Below are positions 37,080-48,199 of a stretch of DNA of 64,000 bases, piece after piece. The number at the start of each line of letters is the position of its first letter. Positions within the stretch are counted from its first letter, which is position 1. Made by a program: the position numbers and the translations under genes. The notes under the pieces are model-generated. The model did not search any database and was not told the origin of the DNA. It saw only the letters and a program-made list of their open reading frames with translations. Source of the stretch: Letharia columbiana (lineage: Eukaryota; Ascomycota; Lecanoromycetes; Lecanorales; Parmeliaceae); NCBI RefSeq assembly GCF_014066305.1, contig NW_023501041.1, forward strand, positions 372,001-436,000, given 5' to 3'.

Positions 37080-40000
37080 TTACTTCTCGGCTTCAGCCCC
37101 CTTCCCTTTCTTCCCACCAACCGTCTTTCCAATCCCCGTCTTCACAGCACTGACCAGCTTCCCCAACCCACCGAACAGATAGCCAAACCCAAAGCCCCAG
37201 CCTCTAACTCTGACCGTGTAAACAAAGAAGTACACCAGCGCCCAATTGCTAATGACAAACGCCAGGAAAATCGGCAGGTACTTCCACTTATCGCTCGGGC
37301 TCACATTCAGGCTTGCCATATACTCCACTCCACTGGCATACTGGCAGTAACCACAATCGCTCGTTGCGCTCGGATTCGTGATGTAGCCAGTGCCAACGCT
37401 GTTGACATACGGTTGAGCATACTGTCCACAGGTCATCCCGGGCGGTGGATTGAACATAGCCGCTTCGTCAGGGCCGCATTGAATGGGTATGTCTCGGAGC
37501 GTGGCAGCAATGACACCGCCGATCCAGTAGGTGGAAGGGTTGACCCAATACATCCAGTACCGCCAGAAAACTGGAAGTTGAGAGTAAGGACGAACAACGC
37601 CGTTGAAGAGGCCGAACATGACGAAGAAGAACGGCAGAACGTTGGAAATGACGGTGAAGGATGGGGCAAAAGCGCAGATCCATTGGCCCCAACTAGCTTG
37701 GAAGAGGAAGAAAAGCATCGTCATCCAGAAGACGTAGCCGGCCGTACTGCTATCGGTTGGGAGGCCAGTGGCGTAGTACCAAATGATCCAGTATATGACA
37801 GCCGAAACGATGGAGATAGGGATCTCGGTCACGACAGAGGCTGTGCAGAAAGCTACCCAGTTATAGATCCTGCTCGGGTTTTCCCTAGCTTCCCACAGTG
37901 CCATATTCATATAGAACTTCGGCACAACGGCGTTGACGACGGTAGGCGGGATCAAGATAATCAGGAAGGCTGTGAACATGCGGTTCTGCATGTCTTGGAT
38001 CGTATTGCCTAGTTGCCAGAAGGTGAAGCCGTTGAAGATGCCGATAATTATTGCAACGAATAGTTTGCCATAGAGGTAGGATGGGTCGCGCCAGTATTGC
38101 GTGAACATTCGGTGAGTCAGCATGGTGATTTGGAGCCAGACTGGGGAGGCGTATTCATGTTGTGTGTCTGCGGCTTTGGGCGGGATCTTCTCTCGCTCTT
38201 TATTAACGCGATCGATCTCGACAAGAACGCCTTTGTATTCTTGGGATTTCTTCCATTCGTCATTCCAGTTCAGGCGTTTCCCGTCCTTCCTTTTGCCGCC
38301 TTTTGCTGCAGTCTCAAGGATGAACTCCGCAATATTCTTTTGTGGTGGGCAATAAACTTCACGATCGGCGAAATACTTGTTAACAGCAGAGCCATTGTCG
38401 CCAACGGGACCAAAGTAAAAGGTGTTACCTCCAGGATTGAGAGCAAGAATCATGTCGAACTGTTGGATGAGAACCGAAGACGGTTGATGGATCGTACATA
38501 TAATCCCATGTCCAGCTACCGCAAGCTTCTTGAGGAACCGCACGATCGAGTAAGCAGACTGGCTGTCGAGACCTGATGTGGGCTCGTCGAGGAAGAGAAG
38601 TGAAGGTTTTGCAGCCAGCTCGACCGCAATAGTGACACGTTTCCGCTGCTCGACACCCAATGAAAGGATCAAAGCATCGGACAATTCCCGCAACTCAAGC
38701 AGGTCTATGATCTCCTTAACGTAGGCAAGTTTCTCTTCTCGAGGCACATGTCGTTCTTGACGCAAGATTGCGGAAAATTCGATGGCTTCTCGAATAGTAG
38801 CAGTCCTGTCATGAAGGTCTTGTTGTTCGACAAAGCCAGTGACACGCTGGAATTCAGTGCCAAGATTTCGGCCATCAACAAGCATTTCCCCACTCACGAC
38901 ACCAATCCTCTGGCGCTGGCTTAAGGTGTTCAACAGGGTAGTCTTCCCAGCACCGGAAGCGCCCATTAGGGCTACCATGACTCCAGGTTTAGCGTACCCA
39001 TTCACTCGGTTGAGCAATTTACGCTGGCCTCCCTCATAAGGCACGCTAAACTCAACATCAGTCCAAGTAAAGACGCTCTCATTTTCCGAGATCTTTGGGA
39101 TTGGGTTGTCTTCCTGGCTGCTCGTCTGAAGTTGACCACTCGAGGCACTGCTATCTCCAGCATCGCCACCCTTCTCAGCGTCCGCAGTGCTTGGAGTGCC
39201 CTGTGCGGGCGTCTTGGAGCCTTTCTTGAAGACCAAAGCACCCCCACCACCCCCCACGAACGAAAATAGCTCTGATCCCATAACGGTGACCAAAATATAA
39301 AGCACAGTGAAAGCGATGAGCACACCAAAATTCCGCCACAGATGCGAACGCGTGTATTCGTAGGTAGTGCCAATGTATGCGGAGCCTAAGACGCTCGTGC
39401 TGCTCAAAGTGGCTCCGCTAATGGCACATCCTTGATATTGAGATAGGACCCCGGGACCCTGAGGCACAAGCATTTCTGCAGCGCAGGACATAGTTCGGTC
39501 GGCGAACTCGTTCGATAGGACACCCTCAAACGCATAGGAGATCGGGTTTATGTAGTAAATCCAGCCGAACCAGATCTTCGAATGTAACAGGGTGGGTTTC
39601 GGTATTGCGTAGCCAGTGTAGATGATCAGGAGATTAAGGGCGGTACCAGAGAACCTGACCGCATCGTCGATTGTTGGTGACAATGCCGCAAACATCCGGT
39701 AGAGTGCGGTGATGCAGATAGTTGTGGTGTAGACGAATAGCAAGTAGATGAAGAACTTCGACGCGGTAACGTCCAGGCCTGTCAAGAAGTACATGATGAT
39801 CGTGAACGGTATGACCTGTGTGAGAATGAGAGGGAAGTCGGCCAGAACCCGAGCTAGAACCACGGCACTGGGCCGGTAGAAGGCATATTCACGATGTCGG
39901 TCGATGACCACTCTACCAGAGACGGCCTTCATCAGCTCGGAGAGTTGAAGCCAACCAAGAAATAGGATGGAGAAGAAGCCTGTGCCGCCGCGGGTGAAAG

Positions 40001-41911
40001 CACCTTCGGTGTTCAGAGGTTGGCCATAGAAGAGAGAGCCCACGATGAGTCCATTGGCAATGATGATGAAGAATTTGGTATAAATGGTAGGCTTGTCGCC
40101 CCAGACGAGCCAGAACTCGCGCTGAGTACACGCCAGCACCTGTTTCCAAATGCTCACAGTAAAACTCGATTTCGGCGACACATGTTTCGACTGCTGCTCC
40201 TTGACGCTTTGCTTGAACTCTCTTGCGTCCCCATGGTCTGTACGATTGAGGTGCTGTTCGTAATCCTCGACGTCTGCCAGGACTTTCTTGTAATTGGCAC
40301 TATTCTTGAAGGCTCTCTCAAAGTCTTCCGCGGTCTTCGGCGTCTGTGCTTCGTACCCTTCGCGGAACACTCTTTGAGCTGGATCGGTCACAGCGGTCAG
40401 GAAGTCTGCAGTCGTTTGTCTCTCTGGGCAATAGAGTCCCAGGTCGAGGAAGTACTGCTTAGCTTCGTTTGCTGGACCTTGGAAGACCATCCGCCCTTCA
40501 TCGATGACGAGAACCTTGTCCATTAGTTCGTAGATCTGCTCTCCAGCTTGGTAGAGCGTAACAAGTGTCGTGCGGTTACTGACATCCGTCATGATGCGTA
40601 GAGAATTGGCATAATCCAGTGCGGTAGAGGCATCCAACCCTCGAGTTGAATTGTCCCAGCATACCACTGTTGATTTCGTAGCCAGTGTTTCTGCAATAGA
40701 GACCCGTTTCCTTTCACCTCCCGAAACACCAGGAACCATTTCATTTCCAACCAGCGTCTTAGCAGTATGGCTAATGCCGAACATGTTCATCAGCGCGTCA
40801 ATGATGATGCTCATTTCGCCTCTTTCACGCTTCTTGGTCTTGTTTAGCAGCGAGAACTTCAAGGTTTGCCAGACATTCAGAGTTGGGAAATGCTGGTCGT
40901 CTTCTGGGTTGTAGTTGACTTCGCCCCTATAATGTGCATTCTGTTCTTTGGCCGGAATGCCTCCATAGGAGACGTCTCCTGTTACCGAAGCGTATTCATT
41001 CCGCTTATTTGCAATAGCTTTCAAAAAAGTAGTGCAACCAGACCCAGGCCGCCCAAGCACCAGCATCATCTCTCCATCTCGGACAATGCCCGTATAATCA
41101 TTGATGAGGGTCCTTAATTGCTGATGTTTATTGAAGCTTAGAGCAGGTATGAAACGGCACATGAGCCGATACAGATCCGGTCCGATGGTCCCCAGTATCG
41201 CATCCGGCAAGGTCTTCGTATAGTTCGTCGTGCTCCCAGCACCTTTGACAGTCAAATTCTTAAACACCACACCCACTTTCTTCGCTGAATCGCCCGTATC
41301 GGTATGCTTCTCAAAATGGCCCTCTTTCAGAAACGGTCCCAGCTCGAATTGCATCTCTTTCTCCGCCACACCCTGTGCATCGCCAGCTTCAAGGTCCTCG
41401 CCATCGGCGAATGCGCTCCTTCTCTCGGAAGACTGTGTGCGTTGCTGGGAAGGACGCTCTGCTCGCCTGCTTCGACTTGTGAGGGTCCGCATGAGCCCGC
41501 CGCCATCGGCTCTCGCACTGGATTTCGATCTTGTGTGGCTCAATTGAGAGAGCTCACGCCGCATGGCCTCGTAGTCCTCCATTGCTATTCTGTGACTAAC
41601 GGGCCCACCAACGTCTCTTTCGCCCCATGTCCCTTCGGCAGTCGAAGAGGCCTCAGTACTAGGGACAGCTGTGGAGGTGGCACCCGTTTGGGGCGCGGCG
41701 TCTTCAACTGCTCCCTCGCCATTGGCGTTGCTCCTTTGCTCTTGATCATGGTCCGGAGGGGCAATGTTGTGGAGGTTTGCGTCTGGTGCTGTGTGCGATA
41801 CATGAAAAACTTTAGCAATGATTCGGGACAGGGTATTTTACATTGGGAGGACTCACCACTCGATTGAGCTCGCAGTCGAAAGAGTTCTCCTGGCTGCTGC
41901 TGCCCAAACAT
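37080..41911 (-). CDS. PDR/CDR-type ABC transporter (ABCG, full size)
   Basis: Model: exon 1 41911-41857, 68 bp intron, exon 2 41788-37080; 1587 residues. A plasma-membrane drug and lipid efflux pump of the fungal pleiotropic drug resistance class. The order is NBD1-TMD1-NBD2-TMD2. NBD1 has the PDR-typical degenerate Walker A (GRPGSGCTT, Cys for Lys, about residue 265), signature VSGGERKRVSIAE and WDNSTRGLDAS. NBD2 has a normal Walker A (GASGAGKTT), a degenerate signature (LGVEQRKRVTIAVEL) and FLDEPTSGLD. Each half ends in six predicted membrane segments. The ATG at 41582 would omit about 88 residues; the upstream exon restores the usual PDR N-terminus (GGPVSHRIAMEDYEAMRREL), so I chose 41911. 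Palindromes upstream may bind Zn2Cys6 regulators. Confidence 0.93.
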
Positions 41912-42134
41912 TTTGATAGTCTGGTGTCAATCTGTCGAAAGATGCAGGGAAATTGAAGCAGGATATATGACGGATATACCGGAGTGGTGACTACTACCTC
42001 CGCTTGTGGGTCTCTCCCCAAAAGAACTGATAGACTCTGTGTTTGAAGAATTGAGGCATAGATTTGAAATCAAACTTATCCTCCTTTTCACGTCATAATT
42101 TTGCTCTCTGGCGCCATCCTAGGTTTTCATATGT

Positions 42135-42148
42135 CGGCACATGTGCCG
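42135..42148. promoter_or_regulatory. Palindrome with inverted CGG-N8-CCG half-sites
   Basis: CGGCACATGTGCCG, perfect 14 bp palindrome about 225 bp upstream of the ABC transporter start. Zn2Cys6 dimers bind paired CGG triplets, so this is a plausible regulator site; the spacing of 8 is not one I can tie to a named factor. Confidence 0.35.
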
Positions 42149-42190
42149 GCGATTAAGGTATGATCCGTGTAACCCGGGTGGGGCATTGAG

Positions 42191-42211
42191 TCATTGACAT
42201 TATGTCAATGA
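42191..42211. promoter_or_regulatory. Dyad with 9 bp arms
   Basis: Arms TCATTGACA and TGTCAATGA around TTA, about 280 bp upstream of the ABC transporter start. A possible site for a dimeric regulator or a hairpin; not tied to a known factor. Confidence 0.3.
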
Positions 42212-42725
42212 CATAATTGACTACTCAGCCCTATCAAAGTAAGAGAATATAGCAAATGTCATGCATAGAGGGAATACCCTTTTACAATGGGTTTTTCACA
42301 ATGGGTTAGGATCAATTTTACAAAATAAAGGAAATTTCTTGCAGGTAAAACAATGATTCTAAGGGGAAATTTTGGTGATATCGTTTTTGGGGGGCACTGC
42401 GTCTAAATTGTTCGACTTCTATAGATTCTCCCTTGCAGGTAAAGTGACGATCCTGAGGAAAAATCTGCGAAAAATTGTCACCATCTTCTGTGATTAGTTC
42501 TACGCTGTAGGTAAAACGACAACTTTTGAGGAATCTTTCCTGAGAGTCTTCACAATTGTCTGGCAACTGTCAGACTTCTACAGTTTCATCAAGGGTTTTC
42601 GCCCTCTATGCAAGACTTCTGCTGCATAATCTTATGAGTCAAGCAGAGAAATCGAGTTTCGTTGATCACCAGGCGTGCTCTCGTGGATGTTATGTATGAA
42701 GAGCTTCTTTCTGCAGTCAGCGTAT

Positions 42726-43913
42726 TCATCGTTCCTTCCCGCCCTCCTTCCCCTCCTTCTCCTCCACCGCCTCCGCAAAATCTCCCAAGAACTTCCACAT
42801 ACCCTTCTCCCTCCACCCTTTACTCTTCCAATCATTCGCCAACGTGTTCGGGAATGTGCCCACAACATTGATCATCGTATCATCATGTGCAATCATAGTC
42901 AGTATATTCTCATGCGCATCAAAGTCCCCCAATTTCACAACACTGTCTCTGGCAGCTTTGAGGTCATGCGCTGCGTCCTCACTGGCCAATAGAAATGGCT
43001 CGGTAGAGGAAGACGATGAGGGATGCAGGTGATGGATATCAGCGAAAACAGCGCCTGGGCAGATGCCGGGATGTGTTCTTGGGATGGGAGATGGTGAAAG
43101 AGTTTCTGGTAGAGGGAGGTACTGCGTTGGGCGATACTCGCCCCCGTGATGCGCGCAATCGCCGCCAAGGAGTATAAAGGTTGTTTCTGGCGACACAGTG
43201 GTGCGTGCAAGACCGCACATATGCCCAATTGCATGTCCTGGAGTGTCGAGAAGGTAGAAGCTGCCATCGCCGAAGAAGTCAACCGCTTTGCATCGACCTA
43301 GGACCAGCTTTGAATCTGCGAAGGATATCTCGCGGAGGTTGCGGCCCTCGTATGCGCTTTTTGAAATAGGCGCCTCAAGATTTTCAGGGAAGCCTGGCAC
43401 AAACGCGTGTTTGAATCCAGGGCCGACGATGAGATCTGTGGAGGTGGGGAAGGTGAAAGGGTCGCCAGTGTGATCCCAGTGGTAATGACTATTGAGAGAT
43501 TAGCTGTCAGATGCTCCTTGCTTGGGAAGCGCCGTTCGCGCTTCCTACCTCCAAATAATGGCTTCAACCTCCTTCGGAGCCACCCCGCCTTCTAGCAAAA
43601 TTTCTGCAACTTCCTTCTTAATTGTCACCGTCCAGCCCCCATCTTTAATACGCTTTACTATAGTCGCTGGCAGGTTTTCCCAGTCCTTCCGTACCCCCAG
43701 GTCGAAGAGAACCTTGCGTCCAGAGGACTGATTTTCTATAAGGAAGCAGAAAGCAGGGCAGTCCAGGTAATCGAGGCCTTTGTAGGGCGGGGTCATGAAC
43801 GCAGAGAATGGGATGCCCTTGATGCGCGAGGTACTGTCGATTATATGGACATTGACAACGGACTTGGAGTCGGGAATGTTCAATTGTGGGGGAGGCTTAA
43901 CGGTGGGCGCCAT
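42726..43913 (-). CDS. Metallo-beta-lactamase-fold hydrolase
   Basis: Model: exons 43913-43549 and 43488-42726, 60 bp intron; 375 residues. The metal-binding motif is created across the splice junction: exon 1 ends ..EAIIW and exon 2 supplies SHYHWDHTGD (HxHxDH, about residues 124-129). Further metal ligands are probably the His in LLDTPGHAIGHMCGL and the Asp in LLGGDCAHH. The family binds two zinc ions and hydrolyses esters, lactones or thioesters; it includes quorum-lactonase-like and secondary-metabolism hydrolases. No signal peptide, so cytosolic. The C-terminus is Glu/Lys-rich. Substrate unknown. It is upstream of, and on the same strand as, the ABC transporter, about 0.8 kb away. Confidence 0.88.
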
Positions 43914-44568
43914 GGTTGGCTGGAGGCAATGGGATGAGATGTATGCGATCGACTGCAGAAACGGCTGAAGACCAAAATTGTGTTCATGAATGAAGCATTC
44001 AACATGAATGGATTGAAGTTAAATCATGACGTAGACACATGCAGGGACAAAGTCCGGAGCGGATGAGGGCGGGAGCCGCTTGATCCTGCTAATTTCAAAG
44101 AAACGTGAGATTTTGGCCTGCATACTCGCTGAGACAACTTCGAAACGCAGGTGTGTGGATCAGTCATGGGTATGGGTAGAGATGAGACCCTTGTGGTGCG
44201 CATCAGGTTGGAGCGCACAAATTCCCGAGATAGTTTGCGTTCAAACGCCTTGCTTCTCTTTTTTCCCCTAACAACTGGATACAGATCAATGTGTAGTCGA
44301 CATTGTCTATGATACCTTAGAAAACGCCGGTGAATGCCCTGGGCACCAATGCGCTGATATCTTCATCGAATAGTTCCCAAGTCCACAATGCAAGAAGCAC
44401 CCGCTGCGTAATCGTGTCATTAAATGCCACCATGGCTGATCAGAATGAGAACCAAACTTGACGAACAGTAGGAGAAATTGTTTGGCAAGCCTTGGCAAGG
44501 TAAATTAGAGAGTCGTTGATTGTTTGCTTGGTGGACTGAAGGGTTCGGTAGTCGTAGGGAAACGAATA
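43914..44568. other. Promoter of the hydrolase and 3' flank of the kinase
   Basis: About 650 bp with no supported gene or clear motif. Confidence 0.4.
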
Positions 44569-47302
44569 CTAGAACACAGCAGCTAATCCACTCTTTGACT
44601 GCCTCTTGCTGAAGCGTTTCCGTCCAATGCCATGGAAGGACTCCTCGTTGCTGGAATAGTTTTTCTGAAGGGTGTGACGACCAGATCCGTTCTCCAAGGG
44701 TCCTGGAGAATCGAGGTCGAGCCCGCGCGAGGATGTATGTGAGCCTGATTGGAGATCCTTGAGGGCATCGTCGCCGGTGTACGAATTTGACAAGCTTTGG
44801 GAGAATGCAATTTCTCGGGCAGTCTCGATGCTGTCAAGCCATTCTTGGGCAGACGCCGAAGTCGCAGACCCATCAGATGATGCAGCTTTAGGATCCTCAA
44901 AGCTGAAGTGCTTGTCATGCTGTCACTGTGATTAGACATGCGAATTGTAGACAGTGGTAATCGAAGCTACTCACTGTATCGACGCACCAATACGTGAAGC
45001 CTTTTGAATCCTGTAACTTTCTCCAAGAGCAACCCGAAATAAGCAGCGGTATCTCGATCTTTGACTTCTTGTCTTCCCCGCCAGCAGCGACTATAATGAT
45101 TCGAGCGCTTGATGTTATCATTACCAGTCTTTGACGTTTTTTCGTTGTGTTACTGCCAAAGAATCTCGAGAACTTTTTGGGTGAATCTGTCTCGCCATTC
45201 TGACCAGCACTTTTACCCGTGGGGCTGTGCGGAGCCGGGGTGGTATTGACAAGGAGGTTACCAAGCTTCAGAATTCGCTCGTTGTTCTTTGTCAACACAG
45301 GCGACCATTCAATGTCAAGCTGGCTTGGTGGCGGAAGCTCCGTGATGACTCTTGGACTGGGTCTCGGCACGCTACTGCTGGCTCCTTCAAATCGGGTTGT
45401 TGAGGTGCTGTGCGAGGGCGCAATATTTGGCGGATAGTTGTTACCATTCCCATTGTTGTTGGCATGGCCGTTCAGCCTTCTTGGTTCTGCTACCGCTGGA
45501 ACAAAGCTCTTCAGCCTTGGTGCTTTTTGCCTCCACAACCCGCGACCCCAATTCACACCGTCAAAGAATTCATGATTCTTGATGTGCTCAATCGATAGGC
45601 GACTCGCAGGATCCAAGACAAGCAATCGTTCGACAAGATCCTTAGCTACCTCCGGAAATCCTGTAGGGAATTGGTACTCCAGGGCAACAATTTTTTGAAA
45701 GGTCAGATATTCGTTACCAGCTTTGAATGGTGGCCGACCTGCTAGAAGTTGATATATGATGCAGCCAAATGCCCACAGATCACTGGACTTGCAAGCTTTC
45801 TTGTCTGTGAGCAGTTCAGGGCTCACATATTCTGCGGTTCCGACAAAAGAGTTTGCTTTGTGGTCCTCAGATCCGTCCAGAGGGTTCCCTGCCCCTATGT
45901 CCCCATTTGCGTCCTTCGGCAGCCGCTCAGGGACATCTAAGATCTTCGCCGTACCAAAGTCTGTAATTTTGACATGCATTTGATCATCCAACAAGACATT
46001 CTCCGGTTTCAGGTCGCGGTGTATCACCCCTCGCGTATGCATATAGTCGACCGTGTCCAATATCTCGGCACCGTAAAACCTTACGCATTCCAAGTCAAAG
46101 GTCGTCATTCGCTTGAGAACACCCAAAAGCTCCCCGCTACTCGCGAGATCCAGCACAAAATACAACGATCCTTCATCTTGAAATGTATAATAAAGCCGCA
46201 CAACTCCAGGATGATCGGTCAAACGGTTCAGGGTATCCTTCTCGATATTCACGTATTTTACCTTCTTTTCCTTGATAATGTGCCGCTTGTTGAGCACCTT
46301 GATGGCATACTCTTTGCCTGTCTGCCTGTCTGTGGCCGCCATAACAGTACTGTAGGAGCCTTCGCCTAGCGTCCGCCCAAATGCAAAATCCTTAACTCCT
46401 TTTTTCACGTGTCTTGTTACAGGCCTGCCGTTGGCATCTATTTCTTGACGTACTCCCACCACCGCTCCTTTTTCTTGCCATTCATCGCTACTTTTGACAG
46501 GCCCTCCTTCTATTCCATATGGTGACCCAGCAGCTGGTGATGGTGCAGACACCGCGGAGTTGCCTAGCTGCCCACCTCCCATGCCTCTTGAGCTTTTCCT
46601 TAGCGGCAGCCCTCCGTTGCCGTTGTACAGCTGACTTTGTCTGTAGGATCGATCTCTGTGGCTCCCCTCTCTTGTTGGCACCCCCGCCTGCATCGCCGCC
46701 GACGCACCTCTCGAGCTGCTCCTTTGGGGCATTCCCAGGATTGACGAATGCGAGAATTCGTCGCGCTGCCGATATGATCCATCGCTTGGTAGCTGATTCC
46801 CATTGGGGACCGGAGGTGGTTGAGTATACATGGAAGCTACCGGACGTAAGCCTGAGGTTGGATTTCGTTGACTCAAAGGCATCATCGTCGGGTACTGTGG
46901 AAACTGAGCTTGCTGTTGATCTTGGTATGTGAGGGGTATGGACTGGCGGTTGGCGTGCCGCTGCGCGTAAGTCGACGGATCTCTGGGTGTGGAAGCGAGA
47001 GGCTGCTCGATTTGACCGGGTAGAGGTTCAGCTGAAATTGTATCTGTAGAGAAAGCTTTTGGATTGAAGCCTAAGGGAGATGTTGACCGGAAGCCATTGT
47101 TCGGTAGGGATGGCGGTAGAGCTGGAGGGGAGAGTGGGCTGCTTTCCTCTCCTCCATGTTCTGTAGCATGGTGAGATGCAGACAGCGGTGATATCGAAGA
47201 GCCATGTCCTAAACCTTGCGAAGACGGAGAGGGTGAAGCGTCGTCAGGATTAGCGATCCGCAGACCTCCAAGAGTCTGAGCAAGACTCAGGTCGCCGTCC
47301 AT
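44569..47302 (-). CDS. PKH1: PDK1/Pkh-type serine/threonine kinase
   Basis: Model: exons 47302-44975 and 44919-44569, 55 bp intron at phase 0; 892 residues. It phosphorylates the activation loop of AGC kinases in sphingolipid and cell-wall signalling. After about 300 disordered residues comes the kinase domain (about 308-585): GRTLGEGSYSTV, AIKVLNK, HRDLKPENVLL, ITDFGTAK and activation loop NSFVGTAEYVSPELL, the PDK1-like form of the AGC class. A C-terminal PH-like domain (about 670-800) contains ERILKLGNLLVNT, KKRQRLVMITSSARII, YWCVDT and, in exon 2, AQEWLDSIETAREIAF. The tail is basic. I use the first ATG (MDGDLSLAQTLGG); an in-phase TTG lies nine codons earlier. Divergent from the gene at 48200. 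Confidence 0.93.
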
Positions 47303-48199
47303 GGTTGTTGATTCTGCTGCACGGCACAAGGGAAAAAGAGTTGTGTCGGTAGTATAGGTCCTGGAACAGGGACATCCAGCCTGTGTACGGAGTATGGGAA
47401 GAGTGGAGCGACAGCTGTTCCTGGCAACTGTGAGGCTTTGGTATTGATACGAAAGGCTTGCCTAATTTGATTATTTAATTAGATCCAAGGGATGGTGGAT
47501 GGTGGGATCTTCTTTGCGGCGGCGATCATTGTAGATCTGCTCCTTTCCTGGATCTGATGAGTTTGAAAAACTTCGAGTGCTTCAACATGACTGTATAAGG
47601 GGATTCACCTCTCAAAAGTGCAAAGGCAAGAGGTCATACATGCAGAAATGAACTTGCGTGGCAGTGTGGCTGCCATACCTTGGCTTCGTAATCCCGCCTT
47701 GGCGGTATCGAATAGCGGTGCAGCATCCTCATTGTCCTACCCTCGTACAACAAAGCGTTCTCGAAAGCCCGGGTCATCAGCTACAGCTTGTAAGAGGATT
47801 CATCAGACCAAAGTCATTTGGCAAGAGTACTGCTTGGTCTTTAGGTGAACAAATCCGTGCTTCGATCTTGGCTTGGTATGACGTTTGAGGAACATATCAT
47901 CCTTCACTGTATCACTCATAGCTATTTGTGGGACCCTCTACGTCTCTATATCCCCAATACCTTTGCCAGCGCATCATCATGATTATGTACACAAGTTGTT
48001 CTATCTCGAGTACGAAGTTTCCAGTGATACTTTCTGCGTTCCCTCACGATATTGCCTGAAGTAGGGAGCTCTTGCCTTGCAACAAGCCCGTTTTCATTAA
48101 TGGCAATTGCAATGGCTATGAGCATGACTTACCCGACTGTTTCTGCTCACGTCTCTATCCTTCGTCTCCTTCTGTCTTTCATGTCTTCAAGTCGTCGAA
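47303..48199. promoter_or_regulatory. Shared divergent promoter region
   Basis: About 900 bp between the kinase (minus) and the disordered protein (plus). No gene or clear binding motif seen. Confidence 0.4.

Larger units (their letters stand above)
41912..42725. other. ABC transporter upstream region
   Basis: No gene. Holds two palindromes (42135-42148 and 42191-42211) and three diverged repeats of a TGCAGGTAAA-led motif near 42340, 42434 and 42507. A minus-strand frame at 42318-42566 runs through the repeats but has no support as a gene. Confidence 0.5.

Noticed and set aside
37080..41911. Missing Walker A lysine and altered NBD2 signature in the ABC transporter
   Set aside because: These are normal asymmetric features of fungal PDR transporters, not damage.
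42318..42566. 82-codon minus-strand frame through the upstream repeats
   Set aside because: No neighbouring exon, no domain, and it lies in the likely promoter of the ABC transporter.
47303..47329. TTG start nine codons upstream of the kinase ATG
   Set aside because: Eukaryotic nuclear genes start at ATG; MDGDLSLAQ is the natural start.
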